A stretch of 33,387 bases of DNA, taken from the NCBI GenBank assembly GCA_900315575.1, contig OMZR01000035.1, positions 1 through 33,387 of the forward strand, read 5' to 3'. Positions 25,011 through 33,328 of the stretch are shown piece after piece. This stretch comes from an uncultured Veillonellaceae bacterium (GTDB lineage: Bacteria; Bacillota; Negativicutes; Selenomonadales; Selenomonadaceae). Numbering within the stretch: position 1 is the first letter of the stretch; every line of letters begins with the position of its first letter. The notes below the pieces were generated by a model. It worked only from the letters and a program-made list of their open reading frames with translations, was not told the DNA's origin and did not search any database. Both the position numbers and the translations under genes were made by a program.

Positions 25011-25526
25011 ATGAGTGAAGAATACGTCCCGACCGGCCACCGCATCTTTCGCGGCGGCAAGCATATCGAGATGGAAGTCATATCGACGGAGATGAAGCCA
25101 TTCGTCATTCATCAGCCCGGCGACATGGAGGCGGAAGTCACAGCGTCGTCGAGCACGCCGCATGATGACACGGCTGAAGATATCGCGTCGCGCATCGCAG
25201 GCGACCGCAAGCAGTTCCAGGCCGACATCCTCGCGCTCGCGAAAGCGAAAAAGGCGGAGGAAGACGCCGGGGACGACGAGGCTGCCGAAGCTGCGGATGG
25301 GGAAGAAGCCGGTGCGGCAGATGCGCTGGCGGATGCAGCGGACGCAGGGGATGACGCCGATGACCTCGGCGATCTCGGAGACCTCGGGGATTTGGGTGAC
25401 TTGGGCGACCTTGATGACCTTGGCGATCTCAGCGACCTCGGCGACGCCGAAGCTGCGGAGGCCGCTGATGATGCCGCTGGCACAGATGCCGTACCTGAGC
25501 CCGATGGAAAGGGAGATACAGAATGA
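25011..25526 (+). CDS. Acidic protein with Gly-Asp-Leu repeats, unknown function
   Basis: A 171-residue protein with no recognisable enzyme motif. Residues 1-45 form an ordinary basic/hydrophobic segment (GHRIFRGGKHIEMEVISTEMKP). The middle is Ala/Glu/Asp-rich and probably helical (RKQFQADILALAKAKKAEED). From about residue 115 a run of DLG/DLGDL triplets follows, then an Asp/Ala-rich tail. The protein is strongly acidic and lacks a signal peptide. A GGGGGAGAGGGG stretch precedes the ATG. The stop overlaps the start of a HAD phosphatase in ATGA, so the two are co-translated. The name and role are unknown; Ca2+ or partner-protein binding by the acidic tail is a guess only. Confidence 0.75.
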   Translation: MSEEYVPTGHRIFRGGKHIEMEVISTEMKPFVIHQPGDMEAEVTASSSTPHDDTAEDIASRIAGDRKQFQADILALAKAKKAEEDAGDDEAAEAADGEEAGAADALADAADAGDDADDLGDLGDLGDLGDLGDLDDLGDLSDLGDAEAAEAADDAAGTDAVPEPDGKGDTE

Positions 25527-26338
25527 GCAACATGAACATCCAGCTTTTCGTGACCGATCTCGACGGCACGCTGCTGCCGACGGGACGCGACGTCCCCGCA
25601 AAGAACATCGAAGCTGTGAAGCGTGCCGTGGCCGCCGGCGTCACCGTGACGATCGCGACCGGCCGCATGTACCGCGCGGCGCTCCCCGTCGCGCAGGCGC
25701 TCGGCGTCGATGTGCCGATCATCACGTACAATGGCGCGCTCATCAAATCCGTCTCGGGCGAAGTCTACGATGAGAACTACGTGCCGGCTGATGCCGTGCG
25801 CGATGTCGTTGATTTCTGCCATGAGCGGAACTGGCATGTGCAGACATATTCCGATGACGAGCTCTATTTCGCCGAGCACGATGAAAAGGCGAAGGGCTAC
25901 GAGGCTGCGCAGGTGCTCGCAGGCCATACGGTCGGCTGGGACGGCCTCAAGCAGCACACGGAGCATGTCGCGAAGCTCCTCGTCATCTCCGATTCGGCGG
26001 AAGAGACGGCCGAGCGCATCGAGCTCCTGCAAAAGGCTTTCGGTGGCCGCGTGCAGGCTGTGCGCTCGAATCCCGAATACGCCGAAGTCGTCTTGCCGGG
26101 CGTCTCAAAAGCGTCAGGGCTCAAGAAACTCGCCGCGAAGCTCGGTATTTCGATTGAAAACGTCATGGCCATCGGTGATTCGAACAACGACCTGCCGATG
26201 CTCGAAGCGGCCGGCCACAGCGTCGCCATGGGCAACGCCCTGCCCGAAGTGAAGGCGGCCTGCGATTACACGGTCGGCACATGCGAGGCGCACGGCTTTG
26301 CCGAAGCCATCGAGAGGTTCGTGCTGCATGACAACTGA
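25523..26338 (+). CDS. Cof-type HAD-IIB phosphatase (first of a tandem pair)
   Basis: A 271-residue HAD hydrolase. Motif I is VTDLDGTLL (Asp12 nucleophile, Asp14 acid/base), then TIATGRMYRAA as motif II, and GDSNNDLPMLEAAGHSVAMGNA as motif IV with the usual Cof ending. A IIB cap lies between. Family members act on sugar phosphates, nucleotides or cofactor phosphates. The start overlaps the acidic repeat gene and has AAAGGGAG upstream. The end overlaps the next HAD gene by 11 bases, forming a co-translated trio. The two HADs appear to be paralogues. Confidence 0.88.
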   Translation: MSNMNIQLFVTDLDGTLLPTGRDVPAKNIEAVKRAVAAGVTVTIATGRMYRAALPVAQALGVDVPIITYNGALIKSVSGEVYDENYVPADAVRDVVDFCHERNWHVQTYSDDELYFAEHDEKAKGYEAAQVLAGHTVGWDGLKQHTEHVAKLLVISDSAEETAERIELLQKAFGGRVQAVRSNPEYAEVVLPGVSKASGLKKLAAKLGISIENVMAIGDSNNDLPMLEAAGHSVAMGNALPEVKAACDYTVGTCEAHGFAEAIERFVLHDN

Positions 26339-27140
26339 TCGGAAAGACATCCGCCTCATTGCGCTCGACCTCGACGGCACGCTCTTGAATTCGGAAAAGC
26401 GCATCTCCCCGCGCACGATGGCGGCGCTCCAGGCTGCCATGCAAAAAGGCGTCCGCGTCACGATTGCGACGGGGCGCATGATGGCGGGCGCGGCCATGTT
26501 CGGGCGGCAGTTCGGCGCGAATGCGCCGCTGATCTGCTGCAATGGCGGCGTCGTGCAGGGCATGGATGACGAAACGTCCATGTTTGAGCGCCATATGGCA
26601 CCCGAGACCGTACGCGGCATCCTTTCGTTCTGCCATGAGCATGGCTGGTATGTGAACTGGTGCATCGGCCGCGAAATCTGTGCCGAATATTATGCACCGG
26701 AATGGTATTTTGCTTATCGTACGGTGAAAGATTTTTCCATTAAAGAAGTCGGCGACCGCTACCTCGATTATACGGAAAATGTCATCCAGTGCGTCGTCCG
26801 CGATCTCGACGGCAAGGTTGAGCCGATGGTCAAGGCGCTCAAAGCGGCGTTCCCAGGAGAGTTCCATGCCCAGCAGAACACGGGCACGAGCTCCGACCTC
26901 ACGCCCGTCGGTGTTACGAAAGCTCTCGGCCTCGAATTCCTCATGAAGCACTATGGCCTCACCCCTGAAAATGTCATGGCCTGCGGCGATGGCGACAACG
27001 ACCTGCCAATGCTGGAATTCGCCGGCACTGCCGTCGTCCCCCAAAACGCCCTCCCCGCCGCCCAGTCCCTCGCGACGTACCACGCCGACAGCAACGACAA
27101 CGACGGCATCGCCAAAGCCATAGAAGAACTCGTACTCTAA
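26328..27140 (+). CDS. Cof-type HAD-IIB phosphatase (second of a tandem pair)
   Basis: A 270-residue HAD hydrolase with motif I ALDLDGTLLNS (Asp14, Asp16), motif II VTIATGRMMAG, an AFPGEFHAQQNTGTSSDLTPVGVTKALGLEFL segment carrying the conserved Lys, shown here only as a landmark near 26,870, and motif IV CGDGDNDLPMLEFAG. I chose the ATG at 26328, which gives a normal N-terminus and an 11-base overlap with the preceding gene; the in-frame ATG at 26298 would add residues unlike the family. The substrate is unknown. It is the last gene of the acidic-protein/HAD operon. Confidence 0.87.
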   Translation: MTTDRKDIRLIALDLDGTLLNSEKRISPRTMAALQAAMQKGVRVTIATGRMMAGAAMFGRQFGANAPLICCNGGVVQGMDDETSMFERHMAPETVRGILSFCHEHGWYVNWCIGREICAEYYAPEWYFAYRTVKDFSIKEVGDRYLDYTENVIQCVVRDLDGKVEPMVKALKAAFPGEFHAQQNTGTSSDLTPVGVTKALGLEFLMKHYGLTPENVMACGDGDNDLPMLEFAGTAVVPQNALPAAQSLATYHADSNDNDGIAKAIEELVL

Positions 27141-27206
27141 TTCCACTTGAACAAATCGCTCCTTTCGAAGATGTTATTTCAATAGGAACGGACGTTTCTT
27201 ATACTG

Positions 27207-27255
27207 CAGCCCCCCTCGTTGAGGGGGGACGGGCCGCGTGAGCGGCGGGGGGAGT
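27207..27255 (+). repeat. Dispersed two-hairpin GC-rich repeat, copy B
   Basis: CAGCCCCCCTC-GTT-GAGGGGGGA hairpin, then GCCGC-GTGA-GCGGC hairpin and GGGGGGAGT. It lies in the 230-base gap between the second HAD gene and rapZ. A weak promoter-like TATACT (27200-27205) sits just before it. The rest of the gap shows no gene or clear terminator. Confidence 0.85.
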
Positions 27256-27370
27256 AGTAAGGTGCGATAGCCTGACAAGACATATCCGATTTTTCTAAAG
27301 TCCTTTTTCGTTATCCCGCATTTTTCATCTTTCATTGTTACCATCAACCTCATCCGGGAGGTGTCCATAT

Positions 27371-28318
27371 ATGATTGAAGAAAAGAACATCCAGGAACTT
27401 GATTCCCCAAACCATAAATCCGACAAGGAATCCCCACGTCTCGTCATCGTCACGGGCATGTCGGGCGGCGGCAAGACGCAGGCCTGCCGCTACCTCGAAG
27501 ACCTCGGCTATTTCTGCGTCGACAACCTGCCGCCAATCTTCATCCCAAAGTTCGTCGAGCTCTGCGCCCATGCGGGCGGCCATGTCGGCAAGGTCGTGCT
27601 CGTCGTTGATACACGCAGCCGCGAGTTCTTCGACACATTCGTGCAGGTTCTCGACCACATGGACCACGATGACAAGAACTACGAGATGCTCTTCATGGAT
27701 GCCTCCGATGCGGCCATCATCCGCCGCTACAAGGAGACGCGCCGCCGCCATCCGATGGCACCGGCTTCGCGCATCACGGAGGGCATCGCGAAGGAGCGCG
27801 AGCGCCTCGCGCCCGTGCGCGCGAAAGCGACGTACATCATCGACACCTCCGAGCTCAAGAAAGTCGAATTGCGCGACAAGATTCACCGCCTGTTCGGTGC
27901 GGGCGAAGGCGAGCAGATGAACATCAACGTGCTTTCGTTCGGCTTCAAGTTCGGCATGCCGCTCGACGCCGACATGGTGCTCGACGTGCGCTTCCTGCCG
28001 AATCCGTTCTACATCGAATCCATGCGCCACAAGAGCGGCGCGGTCAAGGATGTTGCCGACTACATCGCCGGGTTCCCCGTCACGCAGGAATTCCTTGCGA
28101 AGCTTGACGACATGATTGATTTCCTCGTGCCCCAGTACGTCAAGGAGGGCAAGAGCCAGTTTGTCATCGCCGTCGGCTGTACGGGCGGCATGCATCGCAG
28201 CGTCTTTGTGGCAAAACACATTTTCGACCGGCTCGGCAAGAAAGGGTATCCGGTCAAGCTCGAACATCGCGACCTCATGAAGAACGATGTCTGGGAGCAC
28301 GTCAGGGAGGAATGCTGA
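27371..28318 (+). CDS. rapZ: RNase adapter / nucleotide-binding protein RapZ (YvcJ)
   Basis: A P-loop protein of 315 residues. Walker A is GMSGGGKT (residues 29-36), preceded by an extension of about 22 residues. Further conserved parts are YFCVDNLPP, the DVRFLPNPFYIESMRHKSG segment and the C-terminal VGCTGGMHRSVFVAKHI (usually GGQHRS). In E. coli RapZ directs RNase E to GlmZ and senses glucosamine-6-phosphate; in Bacillus YvcJ binds and hydrolyses nucleotides. The role here is probably linked to envelope precursor or carbon control. GGGAGGTG precedes the ATG. The downstream yvcK and whiA confirm the conserved cluster. Confidence 0.95.
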   Translation: MIEEKNIQELDSPNHKSDKESPRLVIVTGMSGGGKTQACRYLEDLGYFCVDNLPPIFIPKFVELCAHAGGHVGKVVLVVDTRSREFFDTFVQVLDHMDHDDKNYEMLFMDASDAAIIRRYKETRRRHPMAPASRITEGIAKERERLAPVRAKATYIIDTSELKKVELRDKIHRLFGAGEGEQMNINVLSFGFKFGMPLDADMVLDVRFLPNPFYIESMRHKSGAVKDVADYIAGFPVTQEFLAKLDDMIDFLVPQYVKEGKSQFVIAVGCTGGMHRSVFVAKHIFDRLGKKGYPVKLEHRDLMKNDVWEHVREEC

Positions 28319-28322
28319 AACC

Positions 28323-29618
28323 ATGCATCTTTTGAAATGGCTCTATCCGGGCATGCGCTTCAAGCGGTGGCTGTTCGTCTTCGCGGTCGGCGTCATGTTC
28401 GTGAGCCTGGGGCTCGGCCTCGTCTTCAACTACAAATATCTCGATGCCATCGAGGAAGCCATCTTCCGCACGGTCTACCTCTGGCAGGGCAGCTATGACT
28501 ACACGGCGCCGGCGCTCGCCGGCATCGCCTTCGTGGCCATCGGCGCTGCGCTCATGCTGCTCGCGACGCGCTTCGTCATCCGCTCCGTCATCACAGTCTT
28601 GCTGCCGGACAAGAACGAGCGCCTCGTCGACATTATCTATGAAAAGCGAAAGCTCGGCAAGGGCCCGACTGTCACCGTCATCGGCGGCGGTCACGGCCTC
28701 TCCGTGCTGCTCAGGGGCATCAAGTCGGCGACATCGAATGTCACGGCCGTCGTGACCGTCGCAGACGATGGCGGCTCGTCCGGCCGCCTGCGCGAAGAGC
28801 TCGGCATCATCCCGCCGGGCGATCTCCGCAACTGCCTTGTCGCGCTCGCCGACACCGAGCCTTTGATGGAAAAGCTCTTCCAGTATCGTTTCAAAGGCTC
28901 GAGCGAGCTCGCGGGCCACAGCTTCGGCAACCTCTTCATCGCCGCCATGACCGAGGTCACAGGTGACGTCGAGACGGCGCTGAAGGAATCGTCGAAAGTC
29001 CTCGCGGTCAAAGGCCGCGTGCTGCCAGCCTCGACGGCCCATGTCCGCCTCGATGCCATCATGGACGATGGCACCGTGGTGCAGGGCGAGTCGCAGATTC
29101 CGGAAGTCCACAAGCACATCCACCGCGTCAAGCTCTACCCGGAGCATGCGCAGCCCGTCGATGCCGCGCTCGAAGCACTCGAGACGGCCGATGCCATCAT
29201 ACTCGGCCCAGGCTCCCTCTACACGAGTATCATGCCGAACCTCCTCGTCGACGGCGTTGCCGATGCTGTGAAAAAGAGCCATGCGCTCAAGATCTACATC
29301 TGCAACGTCATGACGCAGCCCGGCGAGACGGACGGCTACACGGCCTCCATGCACGCGAAAGCCATCCTCGACCATGCGGGCAAGGGTGCCATTGACTTCA
29401 TGCTCGTCAACTCCCATCCCATCAGCGAAGAAATGAAGCGCTACTATGCCGAAAAAGGCGCTTTCCCCGTCAAGATTGACGAAGAAGAAGTCAATAAGCT
29501 CGGCATCGGCCTCATGAAAGCCGACATTATCAACGAATCCGATGTCATAAGACACGATCCCGATAAATTGTGTCGGGCAGTTATGAAAATGATCTATGAT
29601 TTTCAGCCGAACAACTGA
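28323..29618 (+). CDS. yvcK: Gluconeogenesis factor YvcK/GlmR (CofD-like fold) with membrane N-terminus
   Basis: A 431-residue protein of the YvcK/CofD family. The first 100 residues hold two hydrophobic segments (WLFVFAVGVMFVSLGLGLVF and ALAGIAFVAIGAALMLL), so the cytosolic domain is membrane-tethered. That domain starts VTVIGGGHGLSVLLRGIK and continues with VTVADDGGSSGRLR and PPGDLRNCLVALAD, then GPGSLYTS, all typical UDP-sugar-binding YvcK motifs. In Bacillus it is needed for growth on gluconeogenic carbon and stimulates GlmS. The start at 28323 follows GGGAGG within the end of rapZ, so the genes are coupled. Second gene of the conserved rapZ-yvcK-whiA set. Confidence 0.93.
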   Translation: MHLLKWLYPGMRFKRWLFVFAVGVMFVSLGLGLVFNYKYLDAIEEAIFRTVYLWQGSYDYTAPALAGIAFVAIGAALMLLATRFVIRSVITVLLPDKNERLVDIIYEKRKLGKGPTVTVIGGGHGLSVLLRGIKSATSNVTAVVTVADDGGSSGRLREELGIIPPGDLRNCLVALADTEPLMEKLFQYRFKGSSELAGHSFGNLFIAAMTEVTGDVETALKESSKVLAVKGRVLPASTAHVRLDAIMDDGTVVQGESQIPEVHKHIHRVKLYPEHAQPVDAALEALETADAIILGPGSLYTSIMPNLLVDGVADAVKKSHALKIYICNVMTQPGETDGYTASMHAKAILDHAGKGAIDFMLVNSHPISEEMKRYYAEKGAFPVKIDEEEVNKLGIGLMKADIINESDVIRHDPDKLCRAVMKMIYDFQPNN

Positions 29619-29639
29619 AAACGGAGCCTTTCAAACCTG

Positions 29640-29736
29640 CAGCCCCCCTCTAGAGGGGGGACGGGCCGCGAGAGCGGCGGGGGGAGTCCCTTGTATGCCT
29701 TATCAATTTACAAGGAGTGTCTTCCGCGGGTGCGAA
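29640..29736 (+). repeat. Dispersed two-hairpin GC-rich repeat, copy C (long form)
   Basis: The core 29640-29687 has a CCCCCCTC/GAGGGGGG hairpin, GCCGC-GAGA-GCGGC and GGGGGGAGT. A box TCTTCCGCGGGTGCGAA (29720-29736) follows the core after exactly the same distance as in copy D. It fills the gap between yvcK and whiA. Confidence 0.85.
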
Positions 29737-29751
29737 GCAAAAAGTTATACT

Positions 29752-30762
29752 ATGCCATCCTTTGCCACTGAAGTAAAAAACGAAATTGCGAGATTGATGT
29801 ATGATCAAGCCTGCGACCGCACGGCCGAGATGGCGGCGCTCCTGCGCATGGGCGGCACCATCACGTTTGGCCCGCACCGCACGTTCGGCGTCAATTTCAC
29901 GACCGAGAACGCCGCCGTCGCGCGCAAGATGCTGAACCTCCTGAAGCTCGAAGGCGAGGGCGTCCGCACGGAGATTTCCGCGCGCCGCGCCCGCCGCCTC
30001 AACAAGCACAACAACTACCTCGTGCGCATTGTGCCATCGCCAGGCGTCGAAGGACTGCTCGAACACCTCGGCCTCATGCAGGGCGGCAGCCTCAACCTCG
30101 GCCAGGAGCAGAAAGGCCTTGCCATCCTCCGAAAGAACTGCTGCCGCGCGGCCTACCTGCGCGGCGCGTTCCTCGGCGGCGGCAGCGTCAACCGGCCCGA
30201 AGCACACTACCACCTCGAGCTCGTCGCGCCGAACTATGCCTTCGCGCATCTGCTGCATACGCTCATGCGCCGTCTCGAATTTCCGGCCGGCATCGCCGAG
30301 CGCCGCGACGTCTACGTCGTTTACCTCAAAGAGGGCGACGCCGTCGTTGATTTTCTCGGCATGATGCAGGCGGGCGCCGCCGTCGAGCGCTTCGAAGTCG
30401 CGCGCAACGTCAAGGAAGTCCGCGAGCAGGTCAACCGTCTCGTCAACTGCGAGACGGCGAACCTCCAGAAAGCCGTCGACGCCGCCGGCCGCCAGATCGA
30501 AGACATCCTCGTCCTTGAAAAAGCCGGCGCCATCCAAAGCCTTCCCGACCAGCTCCGCGAGACCGCTGAAGCCCGCAAAGTTCACCCCGACCTCACGATG
30601 GCCGAGCTCGCTGCCCTCCTCTGCGTCAGCAAGCCCGGCGTCAACCACCGCCTCCGCAAACTCCACGCCCTGGCAGAAAAGTATCGGTTTCATCAGCCCC
30701 CCTCTCAGAGGGGGGACGGGCCCGAAGGGCGGGGGGAGTCCCCTGTACACAAAGACAAATAG
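29752..30762 (+). CDS. whiA: WhiA family DNA-binding protein with a repeat-encoded C-terminus
   Basis: A 336-residue WhiA protein: an N-terminal LAGLIDADG-homing-endonuclease-like part (SFATEVKNEIARL start, YLRGAFLGGGSVNRPEAHYHLE in the middle) and a C-terminal helix-turn-helix (LTMAELAALLCVSKPGVNHRLRKL). WhiA acts in sporulation in Streptomyces and in cell division or nucleoid biology in Bacillus. The family sequence ends near residue 314; the final 22 residues from Gln315 are encoded by repeat copy D. The ATG at 29752 matches the family N-terminus, but no good ribosome site is present: an AAGGAG lies about 35 bases upstream, separated by part of copy C. Expression may be affected by these repeats. 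Confidence 0.92.
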   Translation: MPSFATEVKNEIARLMYDQACDRTAEMAALLRMGGTITFGPHRTFGVNFTTENAAVARKMLNLLKLEGEGVRTEISARRARRLNKHNNYLVRIVPSPGVEGLLEHLGLMQGGSLNLGQEQKGLAILRKNCCRAAYLRGAFLGGGSVNRPEAHYHLELVAPNYAFAHLLHTLMRRLEFPAGIAERRDVYVVYLKEGDAVVDFLGMMQAGAAVERFEVARNVKEVREQVNRLVNCETANLQKAVDAAGRQIEDILVLEKAGAIQSLPDQLRETAEARKVHPDLTMAELAALLCVSKPGVNHRLRKLHALAEKYRFHQPPSQRGDGPEGRGESPVHKDK

Positions 30763-30788
30763 CTGGATGTTTCTTCCGCGGGTGCGAA
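30694..30788 (+). repeat. Dispersed two-hairpin GC-rich repeat, copy D (long form)
   Basis: The core 30694-30739 has CCCCCCTC/GAGGGGGG, then GCCC-GAA-GGGC in place of the GCCGC/GCGGC stem of the other copies, and GGGGGGAGT. The TCTTCCGCGGGTGCGAA box is at 30772-30788. The start is inside the whiA frame and the end is just ahead of the deacetylase gene. Confidence 0.85.
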
Positions 30789-30818
30789 TCCAACCACAAA
30801 CGAAAAGGAACGATAACC

Positions 30819-31634
30819 TTGCAATCCACTCGTCAGCGTATTTTCAAATATATAGCCTCAGCGGCCGCCATTCTCTTCCTCGCGGCCGCCCTTTTCTGCG
30901 CCTATGTCGCTTGCAACCCGCCGAAGGGCGTCCCCATCCTCGAGTACCACATGGTCGACACGCATGAAGACGCCGACAGCCATCCCTACAACGTCCCGCC
31001 AGATGAGTTTGCGGCCCAGCTCGACTACCTCCAGCAGCAGGGCTACACGACCATCACGATCATGGACTTCCTGCGCGCGAAGAAAGGCAAGCAGGAGCTC
31101 CCCGAAAAGCCCGTCATCCTGACATTTGATGATGGCTATGAAGACAACTATACCGTCCTGCTGCCCATGCTCGAAGAGCGCGGCATGACGGCTGTCATCT
31201 TCATGCCGACGAATCTTATCGGCCGTCCTGACTATCTCACGTGGGAAGAACTGCGCGACATGAGCCGCCGTGGTCTCGAGATCGGCAGCCACACCGCCGA
31301 CCATGAACCGCTCACGACATTTTCGCCTGAAGGCCAGCAGGACCAGGTGCATCTTTCGAAACTCCTGATGGAATGGAACGGCCTGCCGACCGTTTTCAGC
31401 TTTTCTTACCCGAACGGCATGTATGATGACACCATGCCCGCGCTGCTCCAGCAGAACGAATACCTCGCGGCCGTCACCGGCGACGCCGGCCTCAACACGT
31501 TTGATACGGATCCCTACCTGCTCCAGCGCATCAACATCCCGCATCCGCGCTTCGGCCTCGTAGAATTCCGCCTCCGCCTCCTCAAAGCCGAAGTCTTCAC
31601 GAAGCTCGGCATCCGCCAGCACATCGCAAAGTAA
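30819..31634 (+). CDS. Polysaccharide deacetylase (CE4, NodB-like)
   Basis: A 271-residue envelope enzyme with an N-terminal hydrophobic segment (residues 10-31) as signal peptide or anchor; a Cys at 32 gives a weak lipobox-like sequence. The NodB domain has VILTFDDGYEDN with Asp104 and the metal ligand Asp105, then SHTADH with His158 and His162 as the other metal ligands, and FSFSYPNGMYDD as motif 3. The expected reaction is metal-dependent removal of N-acetyl groups from a surface glycan or peptidoglycan. An unrelated N-terminal segment (GVPILEYHMVD) is typical of PgaB/YheN-like members. The likely start is TTG at 30819, seven bases after AAAAGGAAC. It is followed 13 bases later by a secreted protein gene. 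Confidence 0.85.
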   Translation: MQSTRQRIFKYIASAAAILFLAAALFCAYVACNPPKGVPILEYHMVDTHEDADSHPYNVPPDEFAAQLDYLQQQGYTTITIMDFLRAKKGKQELPEKPVILTFDDGYEDNYTVLLPMLEERGMTAVIFMPTNLIGRPDYLTWEELRDMSRRGLEIGSHTADHEPLTTFSPEGQQDQVHLSKLLMEWNGLPTVFSFSYPNGMYDDTMPALLQQNEYLAAVTGDAGLNTFDTDPYLLQRINIPHPRFGLVEFRLRLLKAEVFTKLGIRQHIAK

Positions 31635-31647
31635 AAGGAATGTCTCT

Positions 31648-32967
31648 ATGTATCTTGCCAAGAAACTGAAATCTCATCTTTCCGCATTTTTTGCGAGCAC
31701 CGCAGCGTGCTCGCTTCTTTTCACCGCTCCGACCGCTTCTGCTGACACTCCGCAGGAAGCATCTCTTGTCGCGGGCATGGACTCCATCGCATCTTCTGGA
31801 ACCGCGCTCCATGCCCATACGCCGGACACGCGCCTTGTCACGCAGGCTGCGACGACGACAGCTGAGTCGCGCCTTGTCCCTCGTCGCGAGACGAAAAGCG
31901 ACAGCAATGCGCAACCCGTGCATCGTCGCCAGCTCTCCCGTATCATGCACCGCCTGGAAACAACACAGACGGACGGTGGCGGCACGCTGCTCTTTTCCGA
32001 CAGCCCCGAGTACGCGACCGAGGATGGCATCCTCTATCGCGATACCGTGCAGGGGGCAGCGCGTGTGCTCTATTATCATGTAAACAGCATGGATGCGCCG
32101 AAAAAAGTCGCCATCGTGCTTGAAAATCGCAGCAATGGCACGTCCATGGTGACAGTCTCGCGTGGTGGTACGAGCCAGCCGAGCCCGCATTATCTCGATG
32201 TCGGCAAGGCGACGCAGGCACTTTATTTCAATGACCAGCAGCCACAGCGTTTTTTCCTCAAAAAGGGAGAGAGCCGCGTTCTTGTTCCGGAAATGAACAC
32301 AACTGTGCTCCAGCCCGAGGATCTTGTCTATGGCTGCTACGACTTTACGACGACGCAGGCCATTCGTACGTCTGTCGTCATCTGCCCCGCTGATGTCGAT
32401 CCCGCTGTCTTCGTGCGCCATGCGCGCGTCCTTCCGGCTGATGACCTCCGCCTGCGTGGCACGTTTGCCAAAGCGGACCGCACAATTCGCGCCACGCACG
32501 CCTATGATTCCGACAACGACGAGATTTTTTATTTCCTGCTTGCTGACAACGAGAGCGACCTCTATCGCAAAGGCATTGACGCAACGGATGGCAGCGAAAC
32601 GCTGAACTATGGAAATTACGGTATTCTCTACCATCTCGACATTCCTGTATCCGGGAAAGAAAAGACGCAGTTTTACCTGAGCCCTTTTGGCGGCACGTAT
32701 GCTGGTGCCATGCGCGTTACAGCGGGAGGACACAGCCAGCTCCTGCTGACGCCATCAGATACGACATATTTCGGCGAAGGGACCGACCATATGACCGAGT
32801 ATGCCGGCATCGAGCGCGCCAAAGACTCAGGCCTCGCCATCCTGACAGATGGCATGGAGCTCGCCGACCTCGGCCGTTACAATGCCCGTACCGCCCCGAC
32901 ATTTGAATTCTCTCCACCAGGGGCATCCAACCTCCCCATCGCGATCATCCTGATGCCAGAAAAATAA
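31648..32967 (+). CDS. Secreted protein of unknown function
   Basis: A 439-residue exported protein. The signal peptide (MYLAKKLKSHLSAFFASTAA...) likely ends after ASA near residue 32. The next 75 residues are low-complexity, Thr/Ala/Arg-rich and perhaps a linker. From about residue 110 a beta-rich domain follows (LLFSDSPEYATEDGILYRDTV, ARVLYYHVNSMDAPKKVAIVLENRS given here only as two landmarks), with a second part ending in FEFSPPGASNLPIAIILMPEK. I recall similar segments in secreted Firmicutes proteins annotated near copper amine oxidase N-terminal domains, but cannot confirm it. AAAGGAA precedes the ATG and the gene is 13 bases from the deacetylase, suggesting a joint envelope role. Confidence 0.7.
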   Translation: MYLAKKLKSHLSAFFASTAACSLLFTAPTASADTPQEASLVAGMDSIASSGTALHAHTPDTRLVTQAATTTAESRLVPRRETKSDSNAQPVHRRQLSRIMHRLETTQTDGGGTLLFSDSPEYATEDGILYRDTVQGAARVLYYHVNSMDAPKKVAIVLENRSNGTSMVTVSRGGTSQPSPHYLDVGKATQALYFNDQQPQRFFLKKGESRVLVPEMNTTVLQPEDLVYGCYDFTTTQAIRTSVVICPADVDPAVFVRHARVLPADDLRLRGTFAKADRTIRATHAYDSDNDEIFYFLLADNESDLYRKGIDATDGSETLNYGNYGILYHLDIPVSGKEKTQFYLSPFGGTYAGAMRVTAGGHSQLLLTPSDTTYFGEGTDHMTEYAGIERAKDSGLAILTDGMELADLGRYNARTAPTFEFSPPGASNLPIAIILMPEK

Positions 32968-32979
32968 TTGAAAAAAGTG

Positions 32980-33011
32980 TTGACATCGCAGTCGAAACCG
33001 TGTAATATAAT
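32980..33011 (+). promoter_or_regulatory. rRNA operon promoter
   Basis: A perfect TTGACA (32980-32985) follows an A-rich stretch (32961-32978) that resembles an UP element. Two -10 choices overlap: TAATAT at 33003 with 17-base spacing, and a perfect TATAAT at 33006-33011 with 20-base spacing. Confidence 0.75.
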
Positions 33012-33328
33012 GCAAGTCGGCGGCAGACAGCGAGAGCACAGCACCGCAGACAACAATGATCTGATGAAGCCGCAAGCTTCGAAAAACATGCAACACATGA
33101 TAAAGCCAGATGTTAGCTGATGCGAAAGCATCACAAAAACATCGATTGGTATGAACGACAAATCGTACGAACATATACAATCGGCAATTTCTTTACGGAA
33201 CTTCAGTAATGAAGCAACGTACCAAAAGATAATTGAGAGCCATATCGGCTTTTCAGAAAAGAATGGAGGCTATTTGCCTGACGGCAAGTGGCTAAAATAT
33301 CCGTAAGCGCTAAAGCGCTAACGGCTCT
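33012..33328 (+). other. 16S rRNA leader region
   Basis: About 315 bases without a gene. Small hairpins are visible: GAAGC-CGCAA-GCTTC, TGATGC-GAAA-GCATCA, TTGCC...GGCAA and, just before 16S, CCGTAAGCGCT/AGCGCTAACGG (33301-33311/33314-33324, one mismatch). These fit antitermination and processing structures of an rRNA leader. No certain boxA was found. Confidence 0.6.

Noticed and set aside
25350..25450. DNA-level tandem repeat or CRISPR-like array in the DLG region
   Set aside because: The nucleotide units differ in codon choice and there are no spacers; the repetition is only at protein level.
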